This document shows positions 16,816 through 24,592 of a stretch of DNA of 42,815 nucleotides, piece by piece (positions within the stretch are counted from its first letter, which is position 1; the number at the start of each line of letters is the position of its first letter). The notes beneath the pieces are model-generated. The model saw only the letters and a list, made by a program, of their open reading frames with translations, had not been told where the DNA came from and ran no database searches. A program made the position numbers and the translations under genes. The stretch is from an uncultured Bacteroidales bacterium (GTDB lineage: Bacteria; Bacteroidota; Bacteroidia; Bacteroidales; P3), in assembly GCA_947165345.1 (NCBI GenBank), contig CAMVAA010000003.1, positions 1 through 42,815 on the forward strand. Reading direction: 5' to 3'.

Positions 16816-17832
16816 TCACAAATGGAGCAGCGTATCACGTATTTCGTTGTCCGAAACCGAAACGTCAATTATCGCTGCACCAAGCTCTTGGAGCAGGACG
16901 CAGCGAGTCTCGCCATGGCTGTTTTTCTTGTCGTGGTGCATCAGCGGGAGCATCTGCTCTATGTCGCGCAGGTCGTAGTGTGGTATTTCTACAGCCCGAC
17001 GTAGCCAGTCACGGTAATCCGTGTACACCTTTTCGTCGAGGCCGGTCTTCCTCATCGAAAGGTACATCGCCGCCAGCATCCCTATGCCCACGGCAATTCC
17101 GTGGGGCATGGGAGTGCTATATTGTTCTATAGCGTGGCCAAAGGTGTGGCCAAAGTTTAGTATGTGTCTGATACTATGGTCGTAGGGGTCGGCTTTTACT
17201 ATGCGCGACTTCATCCTGGCCACCTCTTTGACGGTTTTTGGCTCCAAGGTGGATGTGTGCATTAGGATGTCGTAAAGGTTAGCGTCGGTGACGGCGGCGG
17301 TTTTCACCATCTCCATCATCCCGTTCAGTAGTTCTTCTTGCGGTAGGGTGTCAAGGAAACCGGTCTCGAGGGTGACCACTGATGCCGGGTGGAAAAACCC
17401 GATGCTGTTCTTGATGCCGCCAAAGTCTATGGCTGTCTTGCCTCCGATGGCGGCGTCAGCCATCGCCAGCAGCGTGGTGGGAATGTTTATGTGGCGGATG
17501 CCGCGCTTGTATGCTGCCGCCACAAAGCCTCCAAGGTCGCAGATGCTTCCGCCTCCAAGGTTGACAATCACGGTGTTGCGGTCGCCGCCGTTTTCTGTCA
17601 GGGTCTGCCACACTTGTGAGGCCACCTCTATGCTTTTGCCTTCTTCGCCGGAAGGTATCTCTACTAATTCGGCTTCCTGCAGTGCTGCCACTTTGCTCAC
17701 CAGCTGGGGAAGGCAGTGGTTGAATGTGTTCTCGTCAACAACTATCGTGTATCGCGCATCTGCCCATTCCGCCCTTCTCAGCTCCTGGTCGAGCCCTTTC
17801 AGGCCGCCGTAGATAATCTTGCTTTTTCCCAT
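16816..17832 (-). CDS. aroB: 3-dehydroquinate synthase
   Basis: This cytosolic, NAD- and metal-dependent enzyme converts DAHP to 3-dehydroquinate, the second step of the shikimate pathway. The 338 residues from ATG 17832 (MGKSKIIYGGLKGLDQEL) are near the usual length. The frame stays open to 18432, but that extension is antisense to the U32 gene and is rejected. Features: PSGEEGKSIE, the NAD-binding GGGSICDLGGFVAAAYKRG, PTTLLAMADAAIGGKTAIDFGG with catalytic residues, HPASVVTLETGFLDTLP and the metal-binding ILNFGHTFGHAIE. It is divergent from the U32 gene with 75 bp between starts. No other shikimate gene is in the window. Confidence 0.96.
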   Translation of the reverse strand: MGKSKIIYGGLKGLDQELRRAEWADARYTIVVDENTFNHCLPQLVSKVAALQEAELVEIPSGEEGKSIEVASQVWQTLTENGGDRNTVIVNLGGGSICDLGGFVAAAYKRGIRHINIPTTLLAMADAAIGGKTAIDFGGIKNSIGFFHPASVVTLETGFLDTLPQEELLNGMMEMVKTAAVTDANLYDILMHTSTLEPKTVKEVARMKSRIVKADPYDHSIRHILNFGHTFGHAIEQYSTPMPHGIAVGIGMLAAMYLSMRKTGLDEKVYTDYRDWLRRAVEIPHYDLRDIEQMLPLMHHDKKNSHGETRCVLLQELGAAIIDVSVSDNEIRDTLLHL

Positions 17833-17907
17833 GGCCGTATAACGTTGTTTATAAGTGTTTATTGTTCTGATGTGCAATAAAGCGTCCCTTGGGGCGTTAT
17901 CCATTTC

Positions 17908-19728
17908 ATGAAGTTGGAACTCCTTTCCCCGGCCAAAAATCTCGACTTCGGTCGCGAGGCCGTCAACCATGGTGCCGATGCCCTGTATATTGGAGCCCCG
18001 TCTTTTGGCGCCCGGGCCGCGGCCACCAATAGTCTCGAGGATATCGACGCGCTGGTCCACTATGCCCATCTCTATGGTTGTAAGGTGTTTGTGACGCTCA
18101 ACACTCTCCTTTTCGACGAAGAACTCGAACCGGCTGTCAAAATGGCACACCAGCTGTACAACATCGGTGTCGATGCTCTCATCGTCCAGGACCTCGGCCT
18201 GTTGGAGTGCGACCTTCCGCCGGTCGAACTGCATGCCAGCACACAGTGCCACAACGCCTCTCTGGAACGTGTAAAGTTCATGGAACAAGTGGGTTTCAAA
18301 CGTGTCATCCTGGCTCGTGAGACGTCGTTGGAGCAGATGCGTGCCATCCGCCAGGCTACATCGGTCGACCTCGAATCCTTCGTCCATGGTGCGCTCTGCG
18401 TCAGCTACAGCGGCCAGTGCTATATGAGCCAATACCTCAGCCAGCGCAGCGGAAACCGTGGTTGCTGCTCGCAGCCTTGCCGTTCTGCCTACGACCTCGT
18501 CGACGTCGGCGGCCGCGTGTTGCTAAAGGACCGCCATCTGCTCTCGCTTCGTGATTTCAATGCGTCGCAACATCTTGCATCCATGATAGATGCAGGCATT
18601 ATGTCGTTCAAAATCGAGGGCCGGCTCAAAGATCTGGACTACGTGAAAAATGTCACCGCCCACTACCGTCGTCTTCTCGACGGGCAGATGGAGGGCCACG
18701 AGCCTGCCTCCAGCGGCAAGACAGTCTTTTTCTTCGAACCCGATGTCGAGAAAACGTTCAACCGCGGCTACACCGACTATTTTCTCCGCGAACGTCACCC
18801 CATGGCATCGTTCAGCACACAGAAGTCGCTTGGTAAATATGTCGGACGTGTCTCTTCTGTAGGGCGTTACACTCTCGCCGTCGACGGCGATGCAGTTTTC
18901 GCCAACGGTGACGGTCTTTGCTTCATCGGTTCGGACGGCAGGTTGCAGGGTTTTGCTGTCAATGGTGTTGACGGCAGAACTGTCACCCCATCTCTAATGC
19001 CTGATATCAAAATCGGTACACCTCTGTGGCGCAACAACGACCGCCAGTTTGAGCGGCTTCTTGCCGGCCGAACGGCCGAGCGTCGCATCCCTGTTGATAT
19101 GCGCTTCAGTGCAACCGACCGCGGCTTCGTGCTGGATGTCGTTGACTGTGACGGTATTGAGGCTTCATGCGGTGTCGAGGCCGACCGCAACCAGTCGGAC
19201 AACCCCCTCCGTACGTCGAGTCTTATTGTTAAACAGCTCTCTAAGCTTGGCAGCTCCCCGTTCGAAGCCCGCTCTGTCGTCGATGCCACCGAAGGGCGCT
19301 ACATCCTGCCCGCCTCTCAGCTCAATGATATGCGCCGTACGGTCGTAGAACGCCTTATAGAACATAGAATCAGGCATTTCCATCCCGCGGACACTGCCTT
19401 CGAGGCGTCCGGCGTACAGTATCCCGTTGCGCAACTTGACTACCGTGCCAACGTCGTCAACGCCAAGGCAAAAGCTTTCTATCAGCGTCACGGTGCGCAG
19501 GTCATGGAAATGGGTCTGGAGCGGACCGGCGATTACGACGGCAAGGCCCTCATGACAACGCGCTATTGCTTGCGCTACGAACTTGGATGTTGTCTCACGG
19601 GGAAAAGCCGTGGAGCGCGTCAGGCCGAAATAAAACCCGGCGACGAGTTGTTCCTCGTCAATAACGGACGTCGTTTCCGTCTCGAATTTGACTGCAAAGA
19701 ATGCCTTATGCGGATATATAAGGCATGA
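17908..19728 (+). CDS. Peptidase U32 family protein, RlhA-like
   Basis: A 606-residue cytosolic protein. The N-terminal half is the U32 fold (MKLELLSPAKNLDFGREAVNHGADALYIG; FVTLNTLLFDEEL; VELHASTQCHN; the signature ESFVHGALCVSYSGQCYMSQ followed by GNRGCCSQPCR, a Cys cluster like that which binds iron-sulfur in tRNA/rRNA hydroxylases). The rest matches the DUF3656-type C-terminal region of E. coli RlhA, which makes 5-hydroxycytidine in 23S rRNA; a final Cys pair lies in FDCKECLMRIY. RNA hydroxylation is therefore more likely than proteolysis, but the exact target cannot be read from sequence. A small gcgtcc/gggcgt hairpin (about 17881-17896) lies just before the start. Confidence 0.88.
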   Translation: MKLELLSPAKNLDFGREAVNHGADALYIGAPSFGARAAATNSLEDIDALVHYAHLYGCKVFVTLNTLLFDEELEPAVKMAHQLYNIGVDALIVQDLGLLECDLPPVELHASTQCHNASLERVKFMEQVGFKRVILARETSLEQMRAIRQATSVDLESFVHGALCVSYSGQCYMSQYLSQRSGNRGCCSQPCRSAYDLVDVGGRVLLKDRHLLSLRDFNASQHLASMIDAGIMSFKIEGRLKDLDYVKNVTAHYRRLLDGQMEGHEPASSGKTVFFFEPDVEKTFNRGYTDYFLRERHPMASFSTQKSLGKYVGRVSSVGRYTLAVDGDAVFANGDGLCFIGSDGRLQGFAVNGVDGRTVTPSLMPDIKIGTPLWRNNDRQFERLLAGRTAERRIPVDMRFSATDRGFVLDVVDCDGIEASCGVEADRNQSDNPLRTSSLIVKQLSKLGSSPFEARSVVDATEGRYILPASQLNDMRRTVVERLIEHRIRHFHPADTAFEASGVQYPVAQLDYRANVVNAKAKAFYQRHGAQVMEMGLERTGDYDGKALMTTRYCLRYELGCCLTGKSRGARQAEIKPGDELFLVNNGRRFRLEFDCKECLMRIYKA

Positions 19729-19750
19729 AACCAGTGTGTTGCATCCTGGA

Positions 19751-20329
19751 TTAGGCGTCTACCATCGTGCCTATTGCCACGCCGAGCAGCAGTATGGCTG
19801 CGACTATCGCCCACCGTCGTGGTCTGATAGACACCTTCTGGCGACCGAGCATCACACCCCAATATGCAAAGATGAAAAGCGCCACCAGCATGGGCCACAG
19901 TGCTTTGTGAATGCTTGTTGTGGGCGGTGTCACAAATCCGCACCCTATCCCGACCAGTAGTAGGTTTATCCCTGTTGCCACACCCATCGCTCCCACCGGC
20001 TTCCATGTCCCGATGTCGAAAAGGGGTAGTCTCGGTTCGCGCCGCAGGTAGGGCATCAGCTGCCGAAGGGTCACAAAGACAGTAAGTCCCAACATTACCA
20101 GGGCGTTGCTCTGCGACAGTGCTTCGTGGTTGTCGGGCATTTCGAAGTGGAGAAGGTCTCCGACATACATGCCTATGATAAAGAGAAGTGTCTGTATGGC
20201 TGTTGTCGCCAATGCGACGGCCAGGCCGTGGCTGAGTCGTGGCCGTACCGCTTCCGAACAGCGCTGGAAGAGCAGCATGTTGTTGATTCCAAATGCTATG
20301 GCTGCTACGATAAAGGCTGCTGTGTGCAT
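19751..20329 (-). CDS. MntP-like membrane protein with acidic residues replaced
   Basis: A 192-residue protein with six predicted membrane segments and two similar halves, matching the manganese exporter MntP (DUF204) in length and layout. From memory of E. coli MntP, its GAVETL corresponds here to TAIQTL and its ATSLDAMAVGVG to VATGINLLLVGIG, so Glu becomes Gln and Asp becomes Asn. The first-helix MDAFA region reads INNMLLF. These acidic residues are important for metal export in MntP, so this protein may move something else or nothing. It overlaps the end of rsmA by 25 bp and lies last in a TPR-rsmA-this transcript. Its 3' end faces the U32 gene 22 bp away. Confidence 0.7.
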   Translation of the reverse strand: MHTAAFIVAAIAFGINNMLLFQRCSEAVRPRLSHGLAVALATTAIQTLLFIIGMYVGDLLHFEMPDNHEALSQSNALVMLGLTVFVTLRQLMPYLRREPRLPLFDIGTWKPVGAMGVATGINLLLVGIGCGFVTPPTTSIHKALWPMLVALFIFAYWGVMLGRQKVSIRPRRWAIVAAILLLGVAIGTMVDA

Positions 20330-21087
20330 GTCTCTATGTTTTTCGTTAATTCAATGAATTGTGCTACCGAGAGCTGCTCGGCACGCTTGCTCAGCGTGTC
20401 ACCGTCAATACTGTCAATCGGCAGATTGGCTGAACGTAGTGCGTTGCGCAGGGTTTTGCGACGCTGGTTGAATCCCGCCTTCACCACCTGTACGAACAGT
20501 TTCTCGTTGCACTCCAGTCTTGTCACTTCGTTTCTCTTCAGTCGTATGACTGCCGATTTTACCTTTGGCGGAGGGTTGAATACATTTTCGTGGACCGTGA
20601 ACAGGTATTCTGTGTCGTAAAATGCTGATAGTAATACCGAAAGTATACCGTATGTCTTGCTTCCCGGTCCTGCTGTCACACGCTCGGCCACCTCTTTCTG
20701 GAACATCCCCACCACCTCGCACACTTGGTCGCGCATGTCGAAGACCTTGAAAAGTATTTGGGAAGAAATGTTGTACGGAAAGTTGCCTACGATTGTGAAT
20801 GTGTCTTGGAATAAAGTGCTTAGGTCGTACCGAAGAAAGTCCCCCTCTATGACGTGCAGGTGCGGGTAGTGGCTGTGAAGGTAGTCTGTGCTTTCGTGAT
20901 CTATCTCTATTACGTGTAAATCTGTGTTCTCTCTGGCTATCAGGTATTTTGTCAGCACTCCCATCCCGGGTCCTATCTCCAGAATCCGGCGTGAGTCGGG
21001 CGAAATGCTGTCTACGGTTCGGCGGGCTATGCTTTCGTCCGTAAGGAAATGCTGGCCGAGGTATTTCTTTGCTCTAACTTCAGTCAT
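20305..21087 (-). CDS. rsmA: 16S rRNA (A1518/A1519) dimethyltransferase
   Basis: RsmA (KsgA) dimethylates two adjacent adenines near the 3' end of 16S rRNA during small-subunit maturation, using S-adenosylmethionine. The 260 residues from ATG 21087 fit the family; this start forms an ATGA overlap with the stop of the upstream TPR gene, and the longer in-frame ORF to 21171 is antisense-like filler within that gene. Features: KKYLGQHFLTDESIARR, ILEIGPGMGVLT (SAM motif I), HVIEIDHES (motif II), VIEGDFLRYD (motif III), VGNFPYNISSQILFK (motif IV) and NPPPKVKSAVIRL. The C-terminal helical domain (GFNQRRKTLRNALR) is complete. Confidence 0.97.
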   Translation of the reverse strand: MTEVRAKKYLGQHFLTDESIARRTVDSISPDSRRILEIGPGMGVLTKYLIARENTDLHVIEIDHESTDYLHSHYPHLHVIEGDFLRYDLSTLFQDTFTIVGNFPYNISSQILFKVFDMRDQVCEVVGMFQKEVAERVTAGPGSKTYGILSVLLSAFYDTEYLFTVHENVFNPPPKVKSAVIRLKRNEVTRLECNEKLFVQVVKAGFNQRRKTLRNALRSANLPIDSIDGDTLSKRAEQLSVAQFIELTKNIETCTQQPLS

Positions 21088-22910
21088 CGTGCTATCAGTG
21101 CGTTGTATCGTTTTCGGGCTTCGTCTGTATAAAGGCTGGATGGATAGTCGAGCAGCAGTCGTTCGTAGCATTCTTTTGCGACAGCACTGTTCGAGAGGTG
21201 TTCCTCGTTCAGTTTGGCTCGCATCATTAGTGCGTCGTCAGCCGTGATGTCGTCGGGATAGAACTCTGCTACCTTTCTGTACAGGCTGTCAGCCTCTTCG
21301 TATCGCCCCTGTTTCATCCTGATTTCCGCCTTGCGCATCAGCACCTCGTCGAAGACTGGATGTGAGAGCGCTTGCCGTGTTATGTTGTCGAACCCATGCC
21401 ACGCCGAGTCCAGCATGCCGCGGTACATCAGTAGGTCGGCGTCTGCAAAGAGAGACAGTGTGGTATAGCTGCTGTCGTCGTCCATATTGTCCGAAATGAG
21501 CAGCGAAAGTTCCATGGCGTCATTGGCAATCAGCTTGCTGGTCGACGAGCGCAGGGCCTTCAACTGTGAGTTGGCCCACTCGAAGTCGTGGTTGAAATAG
21601 GAGAGTCGTGCATTGCGGTACTTGGCCATGGCGCCCAGTATGTCGTCTTTGTTGGCCTTGTCTACCTGCATGTAGAGTAGCGATGCGTCCCACGTCTGGC
21701 CGGCAAATAAGAGCATGTCCGCCAGCTCCAGCTTTACCTCGTCGCGTACGTGGGCTTGCAGCTTCGGCAGGGCAAGCACATCGTCAAGTATGTTGATGGC
21801 GGCCTGGGGATCACCGCCATGGTAGGCGGTGAGAGCGGCATATTTCCGCATCAAGGGTATTGTGCGCTCGTTTTTGCCCAGCTCGTCGAACGTTGCAAGA
21901 TAGCGCGCCTGAAGTTCGGTCAGGCTCTTGGAGTCTGTGGTCAGTCTACGCTCTACTTTGGCGTACGCCACTTCCAGCTCGCCTATGCGGCTTGGCATGT
22001 ACGTCGCCGATTTGGGTCCTTTCCCTTGCAGGTATCGGTAGCCGTCGGCAGCCACGTCGAGGGCATCGTTGTGCTGTGCTATCTGGGCCACCTGAAGCAC
22101 CTGGGCCGCGCCGAGGTCTGGAAAGCGTGCGTCGATGGCCTCGGCTTGTTCCAGGGCGAAGCTGAAGTCCCTCATCTGGAGTGAGAACCAGAGCATCATC
22201 TGTAGATAGTTCTTGTTCTCCGGGTGTTCTTGTACGCGCCGTACCAGCTCCCGTCTCACACCGTCGGCCAAGCGTCCGTCTGGGGCTTCGGCAAGGGCTT
22301 TCTGCATTGCGATTTGCACGTTGTTCATCATGCTGGGCTGCTTGTCGATGAGCTCGAAGTATTCGGCTGTCATGGCGTCATAATTGCCCGCAAGCTGGTA
22401 TACGCCGCACAATTCGTTGAAGTATAGGTATCTGTTGCCCGTCTTGGCACGTGCGGTAAGGTATGTTTGGGCGGCATAGTCTGTGCGACCTATGTTCAGG
22501 AACGCCTGTGCCAGGTCAGGGATGGGTTGTAGGTTGGCCCCGATGGCGTCGATGGCTTTATCAAATAATTTCAGGGCTTTTTTCTCTTTCTTCTGCTTCA
22601 TCAGCAGGGTCCCTTCGTCGACATATAGGTAGAGGTCTTTGGGATTTGCCTTGCGGCGGGCCGACACTAATCGCTCGGCATCGTTGAATCGTCCAAGTTC
22701 GGTATAGGTTGAAAGCAGTCGCTGGTAGTAGTATTTGCTTGTCGTGGGACTCTTGTACAGGCTCTCGTATAGTTGGGCCGCCTGCTCGTACTCGCCGCGG
22801 TCATAGTAGTAGGCTGCAAGCTGCTCTTGTGTCTGCTGCGAGCGCACTGGCGTAATCGCCACAACAAGCGTCAGACACCATGTTATCAGTATGATATATC
22901 TGTACCTCAT
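21084..22910 (-). CDS. Exported tetratricopeptide-repeat protein
   Basis: A 608-residue protein beginning with a signal peptide (MRYRYIILITWCLTLVVAITPVRS, then QQTQ). ATG 22910 is chosen because upstream in-frame codons run through the tRNA terminator and tRNA. The mature part is helical throughout with TPR-type pairs: EYEQAAQLYESLYKSPTTSKY, RFNDAERLVSARRKANPKDL, KKALKLFDKAID, and near the end RYEEADSLYRKVAEFYPDD and KECYERLLLDYPSSLYTDEA, the last resembling the outer-membrane lipoprotein BamD/YbgF style of TPR. It is probably a periplasmic scaffold; partners are unknown. It is the first gene of a coupled TPR-rsmA-MntP-like transcript and follows two tRNA-Lys genes. Confidence 0.85.
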   Translation of the reverse strand: MRYRYIILITWCLTLVVAITPVRSQQTQEQLAAYYYDRGEYEQAAQLYESLYKSPTTSKYYYQRLLSTYTELGRFNDAERLVSARRKANPKDLYLYVDEGTLLMKQKKEKKALKLFDKAIDAIGANLQPIPDLAQAFLNIGRTDYAAQTYLTARAKTGNRYLYFNELCGVYQLAGNYDAMTAEYFELIDKQPSMMNNVQIAMQKALAEAPDGRLADGVRRELVRRVQEHPENKNYLQMMLWFSLQMRDFSFALEQAEAIDARFPDLGAAQVLQVAQIAQHNDALDVAADGYRYLQGKGPKSATYMPSRIGELEVAYAKVERRLTTDSKSLTELQARYLATFDELGKNERTIPLMRKYAALTAYHGGDPQAAINILDDVLALPKLQAHVRDEVKLELADMLLFAGQTWDASLLYMQVDKANKDDILGAMAKYRNARLSYFNHDFEWANSQLKALRSSTSKLIANDAMELSLLISDNMDDDSSYTTLSLFADADLLMYRGMLDSAWHGFDNITRQALSHPVFDEVLMRKAEIRMKQGRYEEADSLYRKVAEFYPDDITADDALMMRAKLNEEHLSNSAVAKECYERLLLDYPSSLYTDEARKRYNALIAR

Positions 22911-22912
22911 AC

Positions 22913-22936
22913 AAAAAAACCGGAATATTGTTCCGG
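22913..22936 (-). terminator. Terminator of the tRNA-Lys pair
   Basis: On the minus strand ccggaa-caata-ttccgg is followed by seven T. It ends the tRNA transcript only 2 bp before the start codon of the TPR gene, so that gene must depend on read-through or a promoter hidden in the tRNA region. Confidence 0.85.
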
Positions 22937-22952
22937 CTCTTCTTTGCATTTG

Positions 22953-23025
22953 TGACCCAGCTGGGGCTCGAACCCAGGACCCCAACATTAAAAGTGTTGT
23001 GCTCTACCTGCTGAGCTACTGAGTC
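22953..23025 (-). tRNA. tRNA-Lys(TTT), second copy of the pair
   Basis: 73 nt, folding as a full cloverleaf: acceptor GACTCAG/CTGGGTC with discriminator A, D arm with AGCTCAGCAGGTAGAGC, anticodon stem-loop CAACA-CTTTTAA-TGTTG (anticodon TTT), and T arm CTGGGTTCGAGCCCCAG. CCA is not encoded. It differs from the copy at 23046 by one base in the D loop. Confidence 0.95.
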
Positions 23026-23045
23026 AGTGTCGCTGACTGTATTTG

Positions 23046-23118
23046 TGACCCAGCTGGGGCTCGAACCCAGGACCCCAACATTAAAAGTGTTGTGCTCTAC
23101 CTACTGAGCTACTGAGTC
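23046..23118 (-). tRNA. tRNA-Lys(TTT), first copy of the pair
   Basis: 73 nt with the same cloverleaf and TTT anticodon as the following copy. The 20-nt spacer to it contains gtcag-tgtcg-ctgac, a small hairpin that may aid processing. CCA is not encoded. Confidence 0.95.
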
Positions 23119-23125
23119 ATCTCAC

Positions 23126-23143
23126 GACGGCCCGTAGGCCGTC
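23126..23143 (-). other. Leader hairpin ahead of the tRNA-Lys pair
   Basis: gacggcc-cgta-ggccgtc, a perfect 7-bp stem with a tetraloop, lies between the promoter and the first tRNA, so it would form the 5' end of the precursor RNA. Confidence 0.5.
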
Positions 23144-23155
23144 ATTTTGAGGCTG

Positions 23156-23186
23156 CAAAATTACTACTTTTTTTTATTATGGCAAA
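23156..23186 (-). promoter_or_regulatory. Promoter of the tRNA-Lys pair
   Basis: On the minus strand TTTG (complement of 23183-23186), exactly 19 bp, then TAATTTTG (complement of 23156-23163). This is a perfect match to the Bacteroidota promoter consensus. Confidence 0.85.
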
Positions 23187-23362
23187 ATAATTTCTCATAA
23201 TCCAGTATTTATGCAGTGTGAAATGCTTGTAATACAGATTATACGCCACTGATGCAGACTGTCGTTGGCATGCATGGCGGCAGCTGCAAAAAGACCCCTT
23301 TTTGCTCCGTAATCCCCTTTTTTGCCTGTGTGGGTTCGTCGGTTGCCTTCAATGATGTGGCA

Positions 23363-24163
23363 TCATTCTGGCGGCGATGCCTTGCTGATTGTGAACGGAA
23401 GTTCCACGGCAGTCGCCTTCTGGCTGCTTTCCTCGTGCTGGGGCATGGTTTGCTCGTCGTTCACTAGTGTGACGAAATCGTTCCATTTGCCGTCTATAGG
23501 TATGTATCGGCCACGCTCTTCGTAGCAGTTCACACGCCCTATGCCTATATATGTTGAGTCCGACGGCCGTCCGTTGCGGTCCACCACAAATCCGTATACG
23601 TGGATCTCGAGCCCAATCCATGTCTCGGGTAGCTTGACACTCAGGTGCTTGCTTCTCCGTTCGGTCGGTGCCGAGAGCATCCCCTCCGACTGCGCCGGGC
23701 AGTAGGCGTAGAGGTATACACTGTCGTCGTTCGAGGCGCGGCTGAACATTGTGTTCTTCTCGAAGTCCACGCTCACCACCTCGCCGCTCTCGAATTGTAG
23801 CTTCCCGAAAACGACGTTGGCCGCCGCTCCTTCGGCAATCTGCAGCTGGCTATATACGGTTTCGCCTTTGGAACCGGGTTTGCCGAAATGCTGCTTGTTG
23901 CGCATAATGAAGTAGTTGCCTTCGGTCATCGAAGCCTGGTCTGCCTTTTGCTTCAAGCCCAGGCGCAAGGCTTCTTTGGCCTGCGATGCAAAGCGCACCA
24001 TGCCTACAAACCAGCTCCGCTGCTGTTGCTGGCTCTCTGTGTTGGGGTAGTTTATGTGCTGTCGGTAGGCGCGCAGACAGGCTCGTTGCTTCCACATGTA
24101 GCCCACCACTGGTCCTACATGTCCGCCGAATGCACCGCCGAGGTCTTGGTATATTTTTGCCAT
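23363..24163 (-). CDS. DUF6266 family protein
   Basis: A 266-residue protein of the Bacteroidota family DUF6266. The N-terminal signature is present (MAKIYQDLGGAFGGHVGPVVGYMWKQR, reminiscent of the GxxGKVGxVVGxxW motif), followed by the NTESQQQQRSWFVGMVRFASQAK helix and a beta-rich C-terminal part (VYLYAYCPAQ, LPETWIGLEIHVYGFVVDRN, YIGIGRVNCYEERGRY). There is no signal peptide or membrane segment. The function of the family is not known; members are often found near mobile or surface genes. A weak gcaaaaa/tttttgc hairpin at 23286-23305 lies 58 bp beyond the stop. It appears monocistronic. Confidence 0.8.
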   Translation of the reverse strand: MAKIYQDLGGAFGGHVGPVVGYMWKQRACLRAYRQHINYPNTESQQQQRSWFVGMVRFASQAKEALRLGLKQKADQASMTEGNYFIMRNKQHFGKPGSKGETVYSQLQIAEGAAANVVFGKLQFESGEVVSVDFEKNTMFSRASNDDSVYLYAYCPAQSEGMLSAPTERRSKHLSVKLPETWIGLEIHVYGFVVDRNGRPSDSTYIGIGRVNCYEERGRYIPIDGKWNDFVTLVNDEQTMPQHEESSQKATAVELPFTISKASPPE

Positions 24164-24426
24164 CGTTTTTGTGGTTTTCCGGTATAACGGAGGTTGGAAA
24201 ATGATATTGTCTATGCCGAAAAATTATTTAGAAGATAAGTAGTAGATAAGAAGAAGCTACACCTTTCTAATGCCTCAGTGCCAACGCCGTTGCCGAGGCC
24301 GAAATCGACTCTCTGTTGTTTTTCCGGAAGAATTTTTGTCTCCGCTCGTGCTTCCTGTCGCACCCCTCCCCCAATGTCCGGTTTTCCGCACCCGAAACAT
24401 TCGCTTCGGGGTGAAATGTATTGTAT
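24164..24426. other. Intergenic region between DUF6266 and the CoA-transferase promoter
   Basis: AT-rich near the DUF6266 start, then mixed sequence. No gene, tRNA or strong hairpin is apparent. Short open frames here (for example 24278-24499) have no family features. Confidence 0.5.
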
Positions 24427-24457
24427 TTTGTCAGTATGGAAAGTTTTAGTAATTTTG
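24427..24457 (+). promoter_or_regulatory. Promoter of the CoA-transferase gene
   Basis: TTTG at 24427-24430, 19 bp, TAATTTTG at 24450-24457: a perfect Bacteroidota promoter. Transcription would start near 24463, leaving a leader of about 130 nt. Confidence 0.85.
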
Positions 24458-24468
24458 CACTTGCTTAT

Positions 24469-24550
24469 TAGGGTGCTTCAGCTGCGTCAGAAGCTTTAGG
24501 CACTGCGTGTTACGGTGTCTTTAGAGTTTGTGTGGCAGCTGGAAACCCTA
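24469..24550 (+). ncRNA. Candidate structured leader (cis-regulatory RNA) of the CoA-transferase gene
   Basis: An outer stem tagggt (24469-24474) / accctA (24545-24550) and an inner stem cagctg (24479-24484) / cagctg (24536-24541) enclose a hairpin cactg-cgtgtta-cggtg (about 24500-24517). The element starts a few bases after the predicted transcription start and ends 42 nt before the ATG. I cannot match it to a known riboswitch. The fold is by eye only. Confidence 0.4.
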
Positions 24551-24592
24551 TAATGGCACTGAAAAAACCGACAACATAAATATTCTGCTAAC

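Noticed and set aside
16816-18432. 538-residue minus-strand ORF covering aroB
   Set aside because: The part beyond 17832 is antisense to the U32 gene; family length and N-terminus fit the 338-residue form.
17908-19728. Call as a secreted U32 collagenase
   Set aside because: No signal peptide, and the Cys cluster plus C-terminal region fit RNA-hydroxylating RlhA better.
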